Shown one piece after another: positions 55,701 to 64,000 of a stretch of 64,000 nt of DNA. The notes under the pieces were generated by a model, which was given only the letters and a program-made list of their open reading frames with translations, ran no database searches and was not told the DNA's origin. Location of the stretch: assembly GCA_944385465.1 (NCBI GenBank), contig CALWXH010000001.1:62001-126000 (forward strand). Reading direction: 5' to 3'. Made by a program: the position numbers and the translations under genes. The stretch's first letter is position 1. Each line of letters starts with the position of its first letter. The DNA comes from an uncultured Oscillospiraceae bacterium (GTDB taxonomy: Bacteria; Bacillota; Clostridia; Oscillospirales; Oscillospiraceae).

Positions 55701-56477
55701 TTCCCTGGCACCAACTGCGAGTACGACACCGCATCCTCCTGCCGGAAGGCGGGCATTGAGCCGGAGATCGTGGTGATCCGCAACCTGAGCCCGGAGGATC
55801 TGGCCCAGTCCGCCGACGCCTTGGCCGCCGCCATCGGCCGCAGCCAGATGATGGTGCTGCCCGGCGGCTTCTCCGGCGGCGACGAGCCGGACGGCTCGGC
55901 CAAGTTCATCGTGTCCTTCCTGCGCAACCCCAAGCTGACGGACGCGGTGCACGATCTGCTGAAGAACCGGGACGGCCTGATGCTGGGCATCTGCAACGGG
56001 TTCCAGGCCCTGGTGAAGCTGGGGCTGGTGCCCTATGGGGAGATCCGCCCCGCCACCCCGGACAGCCCCACCCTCACCTTCAACCTCATCGGCCGGCACC
56101 AGAGCCGGTATGTCACCACCCGGGTGGCCTCGGTGCGCTCCCCCTGGATGCTGCTGAGCCATGTGGGCGACCTGCACTCCATCGCCATCTCCCACGGGGA
56201 AGGCCGCTTTGTGGCCCCCCAGAGCGTGGTGGACGAGCTCATCGCCAACGGCCAGGTGGCCACCCAGTATGTGGCCCCCTTCACCGGCCTGCCCCACATG
56301 GGCATCGACTGCAACCCCAACGGCTCTGTGGCCTGCATCGAGGGCATCTTCTCCCCCGACGGGCGGGTGTTCGGCAAGATGGGCCATACCGAGCGCAGCG
56401 GGGTGCATATCGCCAAAAACATCCCCGGCGACAAGCTCCAGCCCATTTTCGAGTCCGGCGCGCTGTATTTCCGGTAA
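52770..56477 (+). CDS. purL: Phosphoribosylformylglycinamidine synthase, single-chain
   Basis: Purine biosynthesis enzyme making FGAM from FGAR, glutamine and ATP; 1235 residues, the large fused PurL form. An N-terminal PurS-like part is followed by the linker and two AIRS-like ATP-binding halves (DTYWSDHCRHTTFSTHI, NETHNHPTEIEPFGGAATC in part, GRTGRDGIGGATGSS). The C-terminal glutaminase contains IPVFPGTNCEYD and the nucleophile Cys in GICNGFQAL. ATG 52770 has AGGGA. Most Bacillota split PurS/PurL/PurQ; the fused form is normal in many Clostridia. No purine riboswitch precedes it. Confidence 0.95.
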   Translation: MSQVFRCYVEKRPGFDVEAEKTLRELRDQLGIAGLTGLRLFNRYDVEGVDEAVYQAAKPTVFSEPQCDDIYDEVLPALEAGTTLLAVEALPGQYDQRADSCAQCMMLLAGVAKPAVANARVYAMTGSMSRGDLDRIRAYLINPVECREASMDKPATLARSYDTPDHVAVLEGFTTLDEAGLEKLLADYGLAMDLADLKFLQAYFRDEEKRDPTITEVRVVDTYWSDHCRHTTFSTHINSVEIMDQKVAEAYRRYLDARVEVYGKEKASVRPQTLMDMATIGAKTLKKRGLLKNLDESEEINACSIRVKASVDGEEQDWLLMFKNETHNHPTEIEPFGGAATCIGGCIRDPLSGRAYVYQAMRLTGCGDPRVSMDQTLEGKLPQRKLAQTAAAGYSSYGNQIGLATGLVDEVYHEGYVAKHLEVGAVVGAAPADNVVRERPAPGDVVILLGGRTGRDGIGGATGSSKSHNKASLTTMASEVQKGNAPEERKIQRLFRNPAVTRLIKRCNDFGAGGVSVAIGELADGLEINLDAVRKKYDGLDGTELAISESQERMAVVVAPEDEVAFIAAAQGENLEAYRVAQVTESPRMVMTWKGQTIANLSRAFLNTNGAVKHTTVFVPGRKSGAPAPYADLRSVAASLKCGSRRGLTERFDGSIGAASVLMPYGGAAQRTPTQVMAATFPVEPGKVTEACSVMSWGFDPDWMSADPYGGASTSVVLSMAKLAAAGCDPDAAYLTFQEYFEKLREEPQRWGKPFQALLGALDAQLGLGAAAIGGKDSMSGSFLDMDVPPTLISFAVAPSLAGQVLSPEFKAPGHPVYLFPVERPDDYEGMKKAWSCLHKLARAGKVAAAWAVEAGGVAEGVMKMSFGNRVGFCADGGVQAPWYGHMPGAIVAELTEEVYDGAALRIGATTAEPVIAIGGDRAEISELLKLWDGVLQEVYSTDPGTPADPVEPISYDRRSPAVFCGEIARPHAVIPVFPGTNCEYDTASSCRKAGIEPEIVVIRNLSPEDLAQSADALAAAIGRSQMMVLPGGFSGGDEPDGSAKFIVSFLRNPKLTDAVHDLLKNRDGLMLGICNGFQALVKLGLVPYGEIRPATPDSPTLTFNLIGRHQSRYVTTRVASVRSPWMLLSHVGDLHSIAISHGEGRFVAPQSVVDELIANGQVATQYVAPFTGLPHMGIDCNPNGSVACIEGIFSPDGRVFGKMGHTERSGVHIAKNIPGDKLQPIFESGALYFR

Positions 56478-56488
56478 GAACGGCAAGC

Positions 56489-56530
56489 AAATCGCCCCTT
56501 CCTCCCCGTGCGGGGAGGAAGGGGCGATTT
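56489..56530 (+). terminator. Bidirectional terminator behind purL
   Basis: Perfect 19-bp stem, AAATCGCCCCTTCCTCCCC (56489-56507) with its complement at 56512-56530, GTGC loop. It separates purL from the convergent small-gene operon. Confidence 0.9.
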
Positions 56531-56547
56531 CGTTTCAGCGGTGAACT

Positions 56548-56988
56548 TCAGCCCTGCGCCGCCCGCTCCAGGGCGGCCAGCACCTCCTTCTGCTTGGGCA
56601 GCAGGAAGCGGCGGCGGGGATAGCGGGCGGTATAGCCGGCCAGGATCCGGGCGGCGTCCTCCCGGGTGAGCTGATCCAGCAGGCCCAGGGTGAGGGACTC
56701 CGCCGCCTGAAAGGCCAGGCGGGACTCGCTGTCATAGCCCTCGGCGGTGAGCAGCATATACTCCGTCGCCAGGGCGGCCAGCTGAGGATCCTCGTGGTCC
56801 AGATCCTCCATCAGCGTCTGCAGGGCGGTAAAGAACTGGTTCATGGCGTACCGGTCCATGGCGGAGGAGCCGGTGAGCAGCCGGGTCAGGCTCCGCATGG
56901 GCCCGCTCACCTGGGCCCGCTGGCGGCAGCCGTCCAGATAGTCCTCATAGCACTGGCGCAGCGCGGCAAACTGTTCTTCCCGGTCCAT
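56548..56988 (-). CDS. Hypothetical helical protein downstream of yerC
   Basis: 146 residues, cytosolic, predicted almost entirely helical, beginning MDREEQFAALRQCYEDYLDG and ending QKEVLAALERAAQG. I do not recognise a family. ATG 56988 lies 2 nt behind the yerC-like stop, with AAGGAG at normal distance, so the two are co-transcribed. The longer open frame upstream overlaps yerC and is rejected. Confidence 0.65.
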   Translation of the reverse strand: MDREEQFAALRQCYEDYLDGCRQRAQVSGPMRSLTRLLTGSSAMDRYAMNQFFTALQTLMEDLDHEDPQLAALATEYMLLTAEGYDSESRLAFQAAESLTLGLLDQLTREDAARILAGYTARYPRRRFLLPKQKEVLAALERAAQG

Positions 56989-56990
56989 GC

Positions 56991-57290
56991 TCAGCGCTCC
57001 TTCTTTTCCTTGCGGCGCTGGATCATTCTGCGGAACCCCCCGGCGCCGAAGGAGAAGATCCGGTTGACCCGGCTGATGGTGGCCGAGCTGGCCCCGGTCT
57101 TTTCCAGAATGTCGGTGTACACCATTCCCTCGTCCAGGAGAATGGCCACATCGTACCGCTGCTCCAGGGCCCGCAGTTCGCCCACGGTGCACAGATCGTC
57201 GAAAAAGGCGCAGCACTCGTCCAGATCCTTCAGCTCCAGAATACTCTCGTACAGCGCCATGCTGCGCTGTTTGTTGGTTACTTTCGGCAT
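56991..57290 (-). CDS. TrpR/YerC/YecD-family DNA-binding protein
   Basis: 99 residues, member of the YerC/YecD branch of the TrpR-like helix-turn-helix family. ELRALEQRYDVAILLDEGMVY and GASSATISRVNRIFSFG are diagnostic, the latter being the recognition helix. ATG 57290 has AGGAGG. The regulated genes and ligand of this branch are unknown. Confidence 0.88.
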   Translation of the reverse strand: MPKVTNKQRSMALYESILELKDLDECCAFFDDLCTVGELRALEQRYDVAILLDEGMVYTDILEKTGASSATISRVNRIFSFGAGGFRRMIQRRKEKKER

Positions 57291-57372
57291 GATGTCCTCC
57301 TTTGATATGCCGCCCCTGCCCCGGGAGAGCGGACGGTTGGGGCAGATGATGTCGGACGGGCTTGTCACAGAC

Positions 57373-57401
57373 ATTCTATCAGATTGAAGCGGTAAAGTAA
57401 A
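57373..57401 (-). promoter_or_regulatory. Promoter of the yerC-like operon
   Basis: On the minus strand TTTACT (57401-57396), 17-bp spacer, TAGAAT (57378-57373), preceded by TGA (extended -10). Confidence 0.6.
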
Positions 57402-57432
57402 CAGCCTTTTGCTTCTCAATCACCGGGGAATG

Positions 57433-57441
57433 TGGTATACT
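57433..57441 (+). promoter_or_regulatory. Extended -10 promoter of the metallophosphoesterase operon
   Basis: TGGTATACT (TG-n-TATACT); no good -35 at proper spacing. Confidence 0.5.
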
Positions 57442-57496
57442 GATAGAGCGCGATGACAAGGCCGCGGGTGCGGCAGAGAAGGGAGGCGTGTCAGAA

Positions 57497-58645
57497 ATGA
57501 GTCAGTTTGCCAAGGTCATCCGACCGGACATCGCCCCCGGGCGCCGGGTGCTGGCCATCAGCGATATCCACGGCAACCTGCCCTTTTTCAAGGGGGTACT
57601 GGCCAAGGCGAAGTTCTCGCCGGACGACGTGCTGATCCTGGTGGGCGACCTGTTTGAGAAGGGGCGGGACAGCCTGGCGCTGCTGCGCTTTCTGCTGGAG
57701 CTGGGGCAGAGGCGTACGGTGTATCCCCTGTGCGGCAACTGCGACCACATCGACCGGGTATTTCTCAGCGGCCGGCCCGGGGTGGATCAGAGCCTGTGGC
57801 CGGTGTTCCAGGCCTGGCGGGAGCGCTCCCTCATCCTCCAGATGGCGGGGGAGCTGGGGCTGACCCTGCGCGCCCCGGAGGATCTGCCGGGCATCCGCCG
57901 GGCCATCTTGGACCACTTTCCCCGGGAGACCGGCTTCCTGCTGGGCCTGCCCCACATTCTGGAGGCTGGGCGATACCTCTTTGTCCACGGCGGCCTGCCC
58001 AGGGAGGACCGGCTGGAGGAACTGAAGGCCTACCCCTGTATGAAGGACGACGACTTTCTGGGCCAGGGCCTGTCCTTCCGCAAATGGGTGGTGGTGGGCC
58101 ACTGGCCGGTGACCCTGTATCACCCCCGCATCCCCACGGCGCGGCCCCTGATCTGCCGGGACCGGCACATCGTCTCCATTGACGGGGGCTGTGTGCTCAA
58201 GCTGGACGGGCAGCTCAACGCCCTGATCATCCCGGATCTACAGGGGGACGAGATGGACTATGTGGCCTACGACGGGCTGCCCACGGTGGTGGCCGGGGAG
58301 GACCAGGCCCCCAGCAGCGACCCCATCAACATCCGCTGGAGCGACAGCGCCATTGAAGTGCTCCGGGAGGAGGGGGACTGCTGCTGGTGCCGGCACCTGT
58401 CCACGGGGCGGGAGCTGTGGATCCTGAAAGAGTACATCTACCCCCGCAGAGCGGACGGGAAGATCCACTGCGAGGACACCACCGACTATCTGCTGCCGGT
58501 GACGGCGGGGGACCGGCTGAAGCTGGTGCGCCGCAGCAGCCGGGGAAACATTGTGAAAAAGGACGGCGTCACCGGCTGGTATCTGGGGCGCCTGGAGAAC
58601 CTGCCAGGGGAAGGAGCGGCAACAGACCATGAACAATCAGTATGA
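57497..58645 (+). CDS. Calcineurin-like metallophosphoesterase with C-terminal SH3-like region
   Basis: 382 residues. The dimetal phosphoesterase motifs are in order: AISDIHGN, LVGDLFEKGRD, GNCDHID, VHGGLP and VVGHWPV. It resembles PPP-type protein phosphatases and bis-nucleoside tetraphosphatases. After about residue 260 there is an additional region ending with VTAGDRLKLV and DGVTGWYLGRLE, reminiscent of a bacterial SH3 fold. ATG 57497 is used (GGGAGG 10 nt upstream); GTG 57488 is too near. Its last 17 bases overlap the flavoprotein gene. Substrate unknown. Confidence 0.8.
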   Translation: MSQFAKVIRPDIAPGRRVLAISDIHGNLPFFKGVLAKAKFSPDDVLILVGDLFEKGRDSLALLRFLLELGQRRTVYPLCGNCDHIDRVFLSGRPGVDQSLWPVFQAWRERSLILQMAGELGLTLRAPEDLPGIRRAILDHFPRETGFLLGLPHILEAGRYLFVHGGLPREDRLEELKAYPCMKDDDFLGQGLSFRKWVVVGHWPVTLYHPRIPTARPLICRDRHIVSIDGGCVLKLDGQLNALIIPDLQGDEMDYVAYDGLPTVVAGEDQAPSSDPINIRWSDSAIEVLREEGDCCWCRHLSTGRELWILKEYIYPRRADGKIHCEDTTDYLLPVTAGDRLKLVRRSSRGNIVKKDGVTGWYLGRLENLPGEGAATDHEQSV

Positions 58646-60029
58646 CGTGATGATTCTAGGCACCGGAGAGGCGGGCATCTTCGCCGCCTGCGAGCTGGCC
58701 CGGAAGTGCCCCGGCGCCAGGGTGCTGGTGGTGGAGCAGGGACAGGACATCTATCACCGCAGCTGCCCCATTGTGGCGGGCAAGGTGAACAGCTGCATCC
58801 ACTGCAAGGTGTGCGGCACCATGTGCGGCTTCGGCGGGGCGGGGGCCTTCTCCGACGGGAAGTTCAACTTCACCACCGCCTTCGGCGGCTGGCTCACCGA
58901 CTTTCTGGAGCCGGCGGAGGTGATGGAGCTCATCGACTATGTGGACTCCATCAACGTGGAGCACGGGGCCACCACCCAGGTGTTCTCCACCGCCACCCCT
59001 GAGGCCCGGGCCCTGGAGAAAAAGGCCCTGGAGCACGACCTGCACCTGCTCCAGGCCCGGTGCAAGCACCTGGGCACTGAGAACAACCTGCGCATCCTCA
59101 CCAACATCTATGAGCACATCCGGGACAAGCACACCTTCCGGTTCAACACCCCGGTGCAGGACATCGAGGTGAACCCCCAGGGGGGCTATACCCTGGTGAC
59201 AGAGGGGGGCGAGCGGTATACCGCCCCTTACCTCATCGCCGGGCCGGGGCGCAGCGGGGCGGAGTGGTTTGCCAACCAGTGCAAGAAGCTGGGGCTGGAG
59301 CTGCTCAACAACCAGGTGGACATCGGCGTGCGGGTGGAGCTGCCCGCCACCATCTTCGAGCACATCACCGACGTGGTGTACGAGTCCAAGCTGGTCTACC
59401 GCACCAAGGGGTACGGGGATCAGGTGCGCACTTTCTGCATGAATCCCTACGGCCACGTGGTGGCGGAAAACGTGGAGGGCATCAACACCGTCAACGGCCA
59501 CTCCTATTCCGACCCCGCCCTGCGCAGCGAGAACACCAACTTCGCCCTGCTGGTGTCCAACCGCTTCACCCAGCCCTTCAACGAGCCCTACCGCTATGGC
59601 AAGCACATCGCCTCCCTGTCCAACATGCTGGCGGGGGGCATCCTGGTGCAGCGGTTCGGGGATCTGATCTCCGGCATCCGCACCAACGACCACCGGCTGG
59701 GCAAGTCCTTCACCCGGCCCACTCTCACCGCGGCGGTGCCCGGGGACCTGTCCCTGGCCCTGCCCAAGCGGCAGCTGGACGACATCATCGAGATGATCTA
59801 CGCCCTGGATAAGCTGGCCCCGGGCACGGCCAATTACGACACCCTGCTCTACGGGGCGGAGGTGAAGTTCTACTCCGCCCGCATCCAGCTGTCCAACCAG
59901 CTGGAAACCGCCCTGCCCGGCTTCTTCGCCGTGGGGGACGGGGCCGGCGTCACCCGCGGCCTGGCCCAAGCGGGGGCTTCCGGTGTGAAGGCCGCCCGGG
60001 TGGTGGCGCAGCGGCTGAATCAGGGGTGA
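58629..60029 (+). CDS. COG2509-type FAD-dependent dehydrogenase
   Basis: 466 residues. The N-terminal FAD fold is VMILGTGEAGIFAACELA with VVEQGQD; a Cys-rich stretch CIHCKVCGTMCGFGGAGAFSDGKFN follows, the hallmark of this uncharacterised flavoprotein group; the C-terminal GDGAGVTRGLAQAGASG closes the FAD site. Related to GidA/HI0933-like proteins, but no reaction is known. ATG 58629 lies inside the phosphoesterase gene, so they are expressed together. Confidence 0.85.
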   Translation: MNNQYDVMILGTGEAGIFAACELARKCPGARVLVVEQGQDIYHRSCPIVAGKVNSCIHCKVCGTMCGFGGAGAFSDGKFNFTTAFGGWLTDFLEPAEVMELIDYVDSINVEHGATTQVFSTATPEARALEKKALEHDLHLLQARCKHLGTENNLRILTNIYEHIRDKHTFRFNTPVQDIEVNPQGGYTLVTEGGERYTAPYLIAGPGRSGAEWFANQCKKLGLELLNNQVDIGVRVELPATIFEHITDVVYESKLVYRTKGYGDQVRTFCMNPYGHVVAENVEGINTVNGHSYSDPALRSENTNFALLVSNRFTQPFNEPYRYGKHIASLSNMLAGGILVQRFGDLISGIRTNDHRLGKSFTRPTLTAAVPGDLSLALPKRQLDDIIEMIYALDKLAPGTANYDTLLYGAEVKFYSARIQLSNQLETALPGFFAVGDGAGVTRGLAQAGASGVKAARVVAQRLNQG

Positions 60030-60120
60030 GGCCCCATCGGGCCAGGCCGCGGAGCAAATGGGGTCCCCGCAAAAGCGGAGCTTTTGTGGGGGGAGGAGCC
60101 GCAGCGGCTGAACAGATAAG
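60030..60120 (+). other. Hairpin-rich spacer with an echo of the upstream gene's 3' end
   Basis: Contains CCCCGCAAAAGC-GGA-GCTTTTGTGGGG (60066-60092) and ends with GCAGCGGCTGAACAG (60101-60115), which nearly repeats GCAGCGGCTGAATCAG at the end of the preceding gene, in the same frame. No gene. Confidence 0.5.
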
Positions 60121-60133
60121 CCCTGCCAGACCA

Positions 60134-60191
60134 AAAAGACAACACTGCCGTGCAGCCCTCTCTTCCGGGAGGGCTGTGCGGCAGTGTTTTT
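60134..60191 (+). terminator. Bidirectional terminator between the flavoprotein gene and comF
   Basis: Long stem AACACTGCCGTGCAGCCCTC (60141-60160) with a nearly perfect complement (60169-60188), T-run on the plus side and A-run (T on minus) before it. Confidence 0.85.
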
Positions 60192-60203
60192 GCGTGTTTG
60201 AGG

Positions 60204-60860
60204 TCACTTTGCCCGGGCGAAGGTGAGGGCCGTCACGGTCTGCGCGCCGGCGGCGCGCAGACAGGCGGCGCACTGGGACAGGGTGGCGCCGCTGGTGACC
60301 ACGTCGTCCACCAGGATGACCCGCTTGCCGGCCAGATCTGTGCCCGGCCGGCAGGCGTACGCCCCCTGGACATTGGCCAGGCGGGAGGCGGAGGGGCTCA
60401 GCCGGGACTGGGCCTTGGTGTTCCGGATCTTGACCAGGGTGGGGACCACGCGCAGGCCGGTCACGGCGCCCACCTGGCGGGCCAGCAGTTCGGCCTGGTC
60501 ATAGCCCCGGCGGCGCCGGCGCTGTTTGGACAGGGGCGCCCAGGTGATGAGATCCACAGGCTCCCGCCACCGGTCCTGGAGGCACTGGGCCATGAGGGTG
60601 CCAAAGAGACGGGCGTGGACCCGGCCCTGCTGGAACTTGTAGCGGTGCATGCCCTGGCGCACCCCGTCCCGGTACCACAGCGGGGACAGGCAGGCGTCGC
60701 AGTGCTCCACGGTTTTGGCCGGCGTCCCATCCTCGATCCAGGGCAGGGCGCGCTGACAGGCAGAGCACAGCCCGTCCTCTCCCCGGTTCAGCACCCGGCC
60801 GCAGAACGGGCACTTGGGCGGATAGATCAGGGAGAGGATCAGATCCAGCAGCCGGTTCAC
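60204..60860 (-). CDS. comF: ComF family phosphoribosyltransferase-like protein
   Basis: 218 residues. An N-terminal zinc ribbon (CPFCGRVL, CSACQ, CDAC) is followed by a type I PRTase-like domain with RRRRRGYDQAELLAR and the PRPP motif VILVDDVVTSGAT. ComF proteins are required for DNA uptake in competent bacteria (ComFC), and related GntX-type proteins are widespread outside competence loci. The start overlaps the stop of a small DNA-binding protein gene. Confidence 0.88.
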   Translation of the reverse strand: MNRLLDLILSLIYPPKCPFCGRVLNRGEDGLCSACQRALPWIEDGTPAKTVEHCDACLSPLWYRDGVRQGMHRYKFQQGRVHARLFGTLMAQCLQDRWREPVDLITWAPLSKQRRRRRGYDQAELLARQVGAVTGLRVVPTLVKIRNTKAQSRLSPSASRLANVQGAYACRPGTDLAGKRVILVDDVVTSGATLSQCAACLRAAGAQTVTALTFARAK

Positions 60861-61048
60861 GGGGTGTCCTCGTCCGGGGGCAGCTCGATGGGGCCGTGCT
60901 GTTTCTCAAAGTCACGGATGCACTGGTTGACCAGATAGAGGATCTGCTTGCTCATGGAGCGCCCCTCATAGGCGGAGACATATTTGAACTTGTCGTGAGT
61001 GTCACGCAGCATGCGGATGCTGAGAAACGTTTTGTTTTTATCTTTCAT
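60857..61048 (-). CDS. Small ribbon-helix-helix (Arc-like) protein
   Basis: 63 residues. FLSIRMLRDTHDKFKYVSAY forms the ribbon and first helix, and GRSMSKQILYLVNQCI the second helix, as in Arc/MetJ-type DNA-binding proteins. ATG 61048 has AAAGGAG. The stop overlaps the comF start (ATGA). Likely regulates its own two-gene operon; no toxin partner is present. Confidence 0.75.
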   Translation of the reverse strand: MKDKNKTFLSIRMLRDTHDKFKYVSAYEGRSMSKQILYLVNQCIRDFEKQHGPIELPPDEDTP

Positions 61049-61160
61049 TGGCTTGCACTCCTTTGTACAAGCCAACAATACCCTATAGCACTTGAAATTA
61101 GTCCTCTATGAGCTAAATGTTAGTTCTTAAATTTGGCGGATTGCGGCATGCCCCGGGCAG

Positions 61161-61186
61161 AAAAAATTCGCGCCCGCAGGCGCGAA
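61161..61186 (-). terminator. Intrinsic terminator, minus strand
   Basis: TTCGCGCC (61186-61179)/GGCGCGAA (61174-61167) with a 4-nt loop, then TTTTTT (61166-61161). Probable second, stronger terminator for nifJ. Confidence 0.85.
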
Positions 61187-61302
61187 ATATTGTGATCTGT
61201 TTTTCCCGGCGACATGTGCGTCGAGAAAAACTCTTCTCGGCCCGCAAGCGTGCGAACCGCGCCTTTTGCGGTGAGTGCGACGCAGCGGGGCGCAGCTTGC
61301 TC

Positions 61303-61342
61303 AAATCAAAGGCCTGCCCCATTTGGGGCAGGCCTTTGATTT
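61303..61342 (-). terminator. First terminator behind nifJ
   Basis: Perfect 18-bp stem, AAATCAAAGGCCTGCCCC (61303-61320) with its complement (61325-61342), 4-nt loop, 8 nt after the nifJ stop. The U-run lies within the stem only. Confidence 0.8.
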
Positions 61343-61350
61343 GAATGTTT

Positions 61351-64000
<2,650 letters not shown>

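Larger units (their letters stand above)
61049..61350 (-). other. 302-nt intergenic region between nifJ and the RHH-comF operon
   Basis: No gene on either strand. Contains two strong hairpins behind nifJ (listed separately), a further CGAGAA/TTCTCG inverted repeat near 61211-61228, and an unusually AT-rich stretch at about 61075-61135 just upstream of the RHH gene, where its promoter should be. No clear -35/-10 pair was recognised there. Confidence 0.6.

Noticed and set aside
52581..56486. A 1301-codon open frame antisense to purL, and similar long antisense frames (for example 28334-30121 opposite fruA and 47216-49978 opposite secA)
   Set aside because: They mirror genuine, motif-rich genes on the other strand. 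Stops are rare in GC-rich sequence, and these frames are Gly/His/Gln-rich with no ribosome sites or family motifs.
60030..60119. Stop read-through of the COG2509 gene
   Set aside because: The frame is open for 29 codons, but this is expected by chance at this GC content, and the repeated tail is only about 15 nt.
60857..61048. RHH gene as an antitoxin
   Set aside because: The neighbour is comF, not a toxin-like gene, and no small partner frame lies nearby.

Overview
The window (64 kb, very GC-rich, about 65% by eye) reads as a chromosomal segment of a spore-forming, anaerobic, Gram-positive member of the Clostridia. The grounds are spoIIR with a sigma-F-like promoter, a T-box leader, a lysine riboswitch, a V-type ATPase operon, pyruvate:ferredoxin oxidoreductase and Bacillota-style PTS proteins. 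The combination of high GC, V-ATPase and these families resembles gut Oscillospiraceae (Flavonifractor/Lawsonibacter-like); that placement is inference. I see no phage, transposase, CRISPR array, rRNA or tRNA.

Layout. 1-6.1 kb (+): pstS(partial)-pstC-pstA-pstB-phoU-phoB-phoR, high-affinity phosphate uptake with its own two-component system. 6.2-9.4 kb (+): methionine ABC transporter, metNI from one promoter and the lipoprotein metQ behind a methionine T-box. 9.6-14.8 kb (-): Lrp-type regulator, class I aminotransferase, thrH, a DUF1015 gene, ispE and spoIIR, with a candidate forespore promoter lying inside the ispE terminator. 15.0-24.0 kb (+): nine-gene V-ATPase operon interrupted by a 351-nt non-coding repeat region. 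24.2-25.9 kb (-): a secreted protein with three Asp-rich calcium-type repeats, an ECF sigma factor and an RsgI-like membrane anti-sigma. 26.2-31.1 kb (-): fruK-fruA-ptsH-ptsI, fructose PTS together with the general PTS proteins. 31.5-33.3 kb (-): membrane-anchored SGNH-like/NodB fusion. 33.6-37.6 kb (+): MarR regulator and a heterodimeric ABC exporter. 37.7-40.2 kb: TetR regulator divergent from a flavoprotein reductase and a small ferredoxin. 40.3-45.8 kb (-): a lysine-riboswitch-controlled amino-acid ABC transporter, a YheO-type regulator and a PepV-like dipeptidase. 46-56.5 kb (+): yitT-like gene, secA (with a second, in-frame copy of its zinc-binding tail behind the stop codon), pgeF, a solute-binding lipoprotein and purL. 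56.5-57.3 kb (-): a small unknown gene and a TrpR/YerC-like regulator. 57.5-60.0 kb (+): metallophosphoesterase and a COG2509-type flavoprotein. 60.2-64 kb (-): comF with a ribbon-helix-helix gene, and nifJ, which runs off the window.

Most of the window is core metabolism with well-formed promoters and strong intrinsic terminators. The points most worth a second look are: the secA tail duplication; a dispersed intergenic repeat of about 140 bp whose central stem shows compensating base changes (18.8 kb and 45.4 kb); the ECF sigma/anti-sigma operon led by an Asp/Cys/His-rich secreted protein; the overlapping terminator, promoter and ribosome-site arrangement at spoIIR; and the TetR-controlled flavoprotein/ferredoxin pair.
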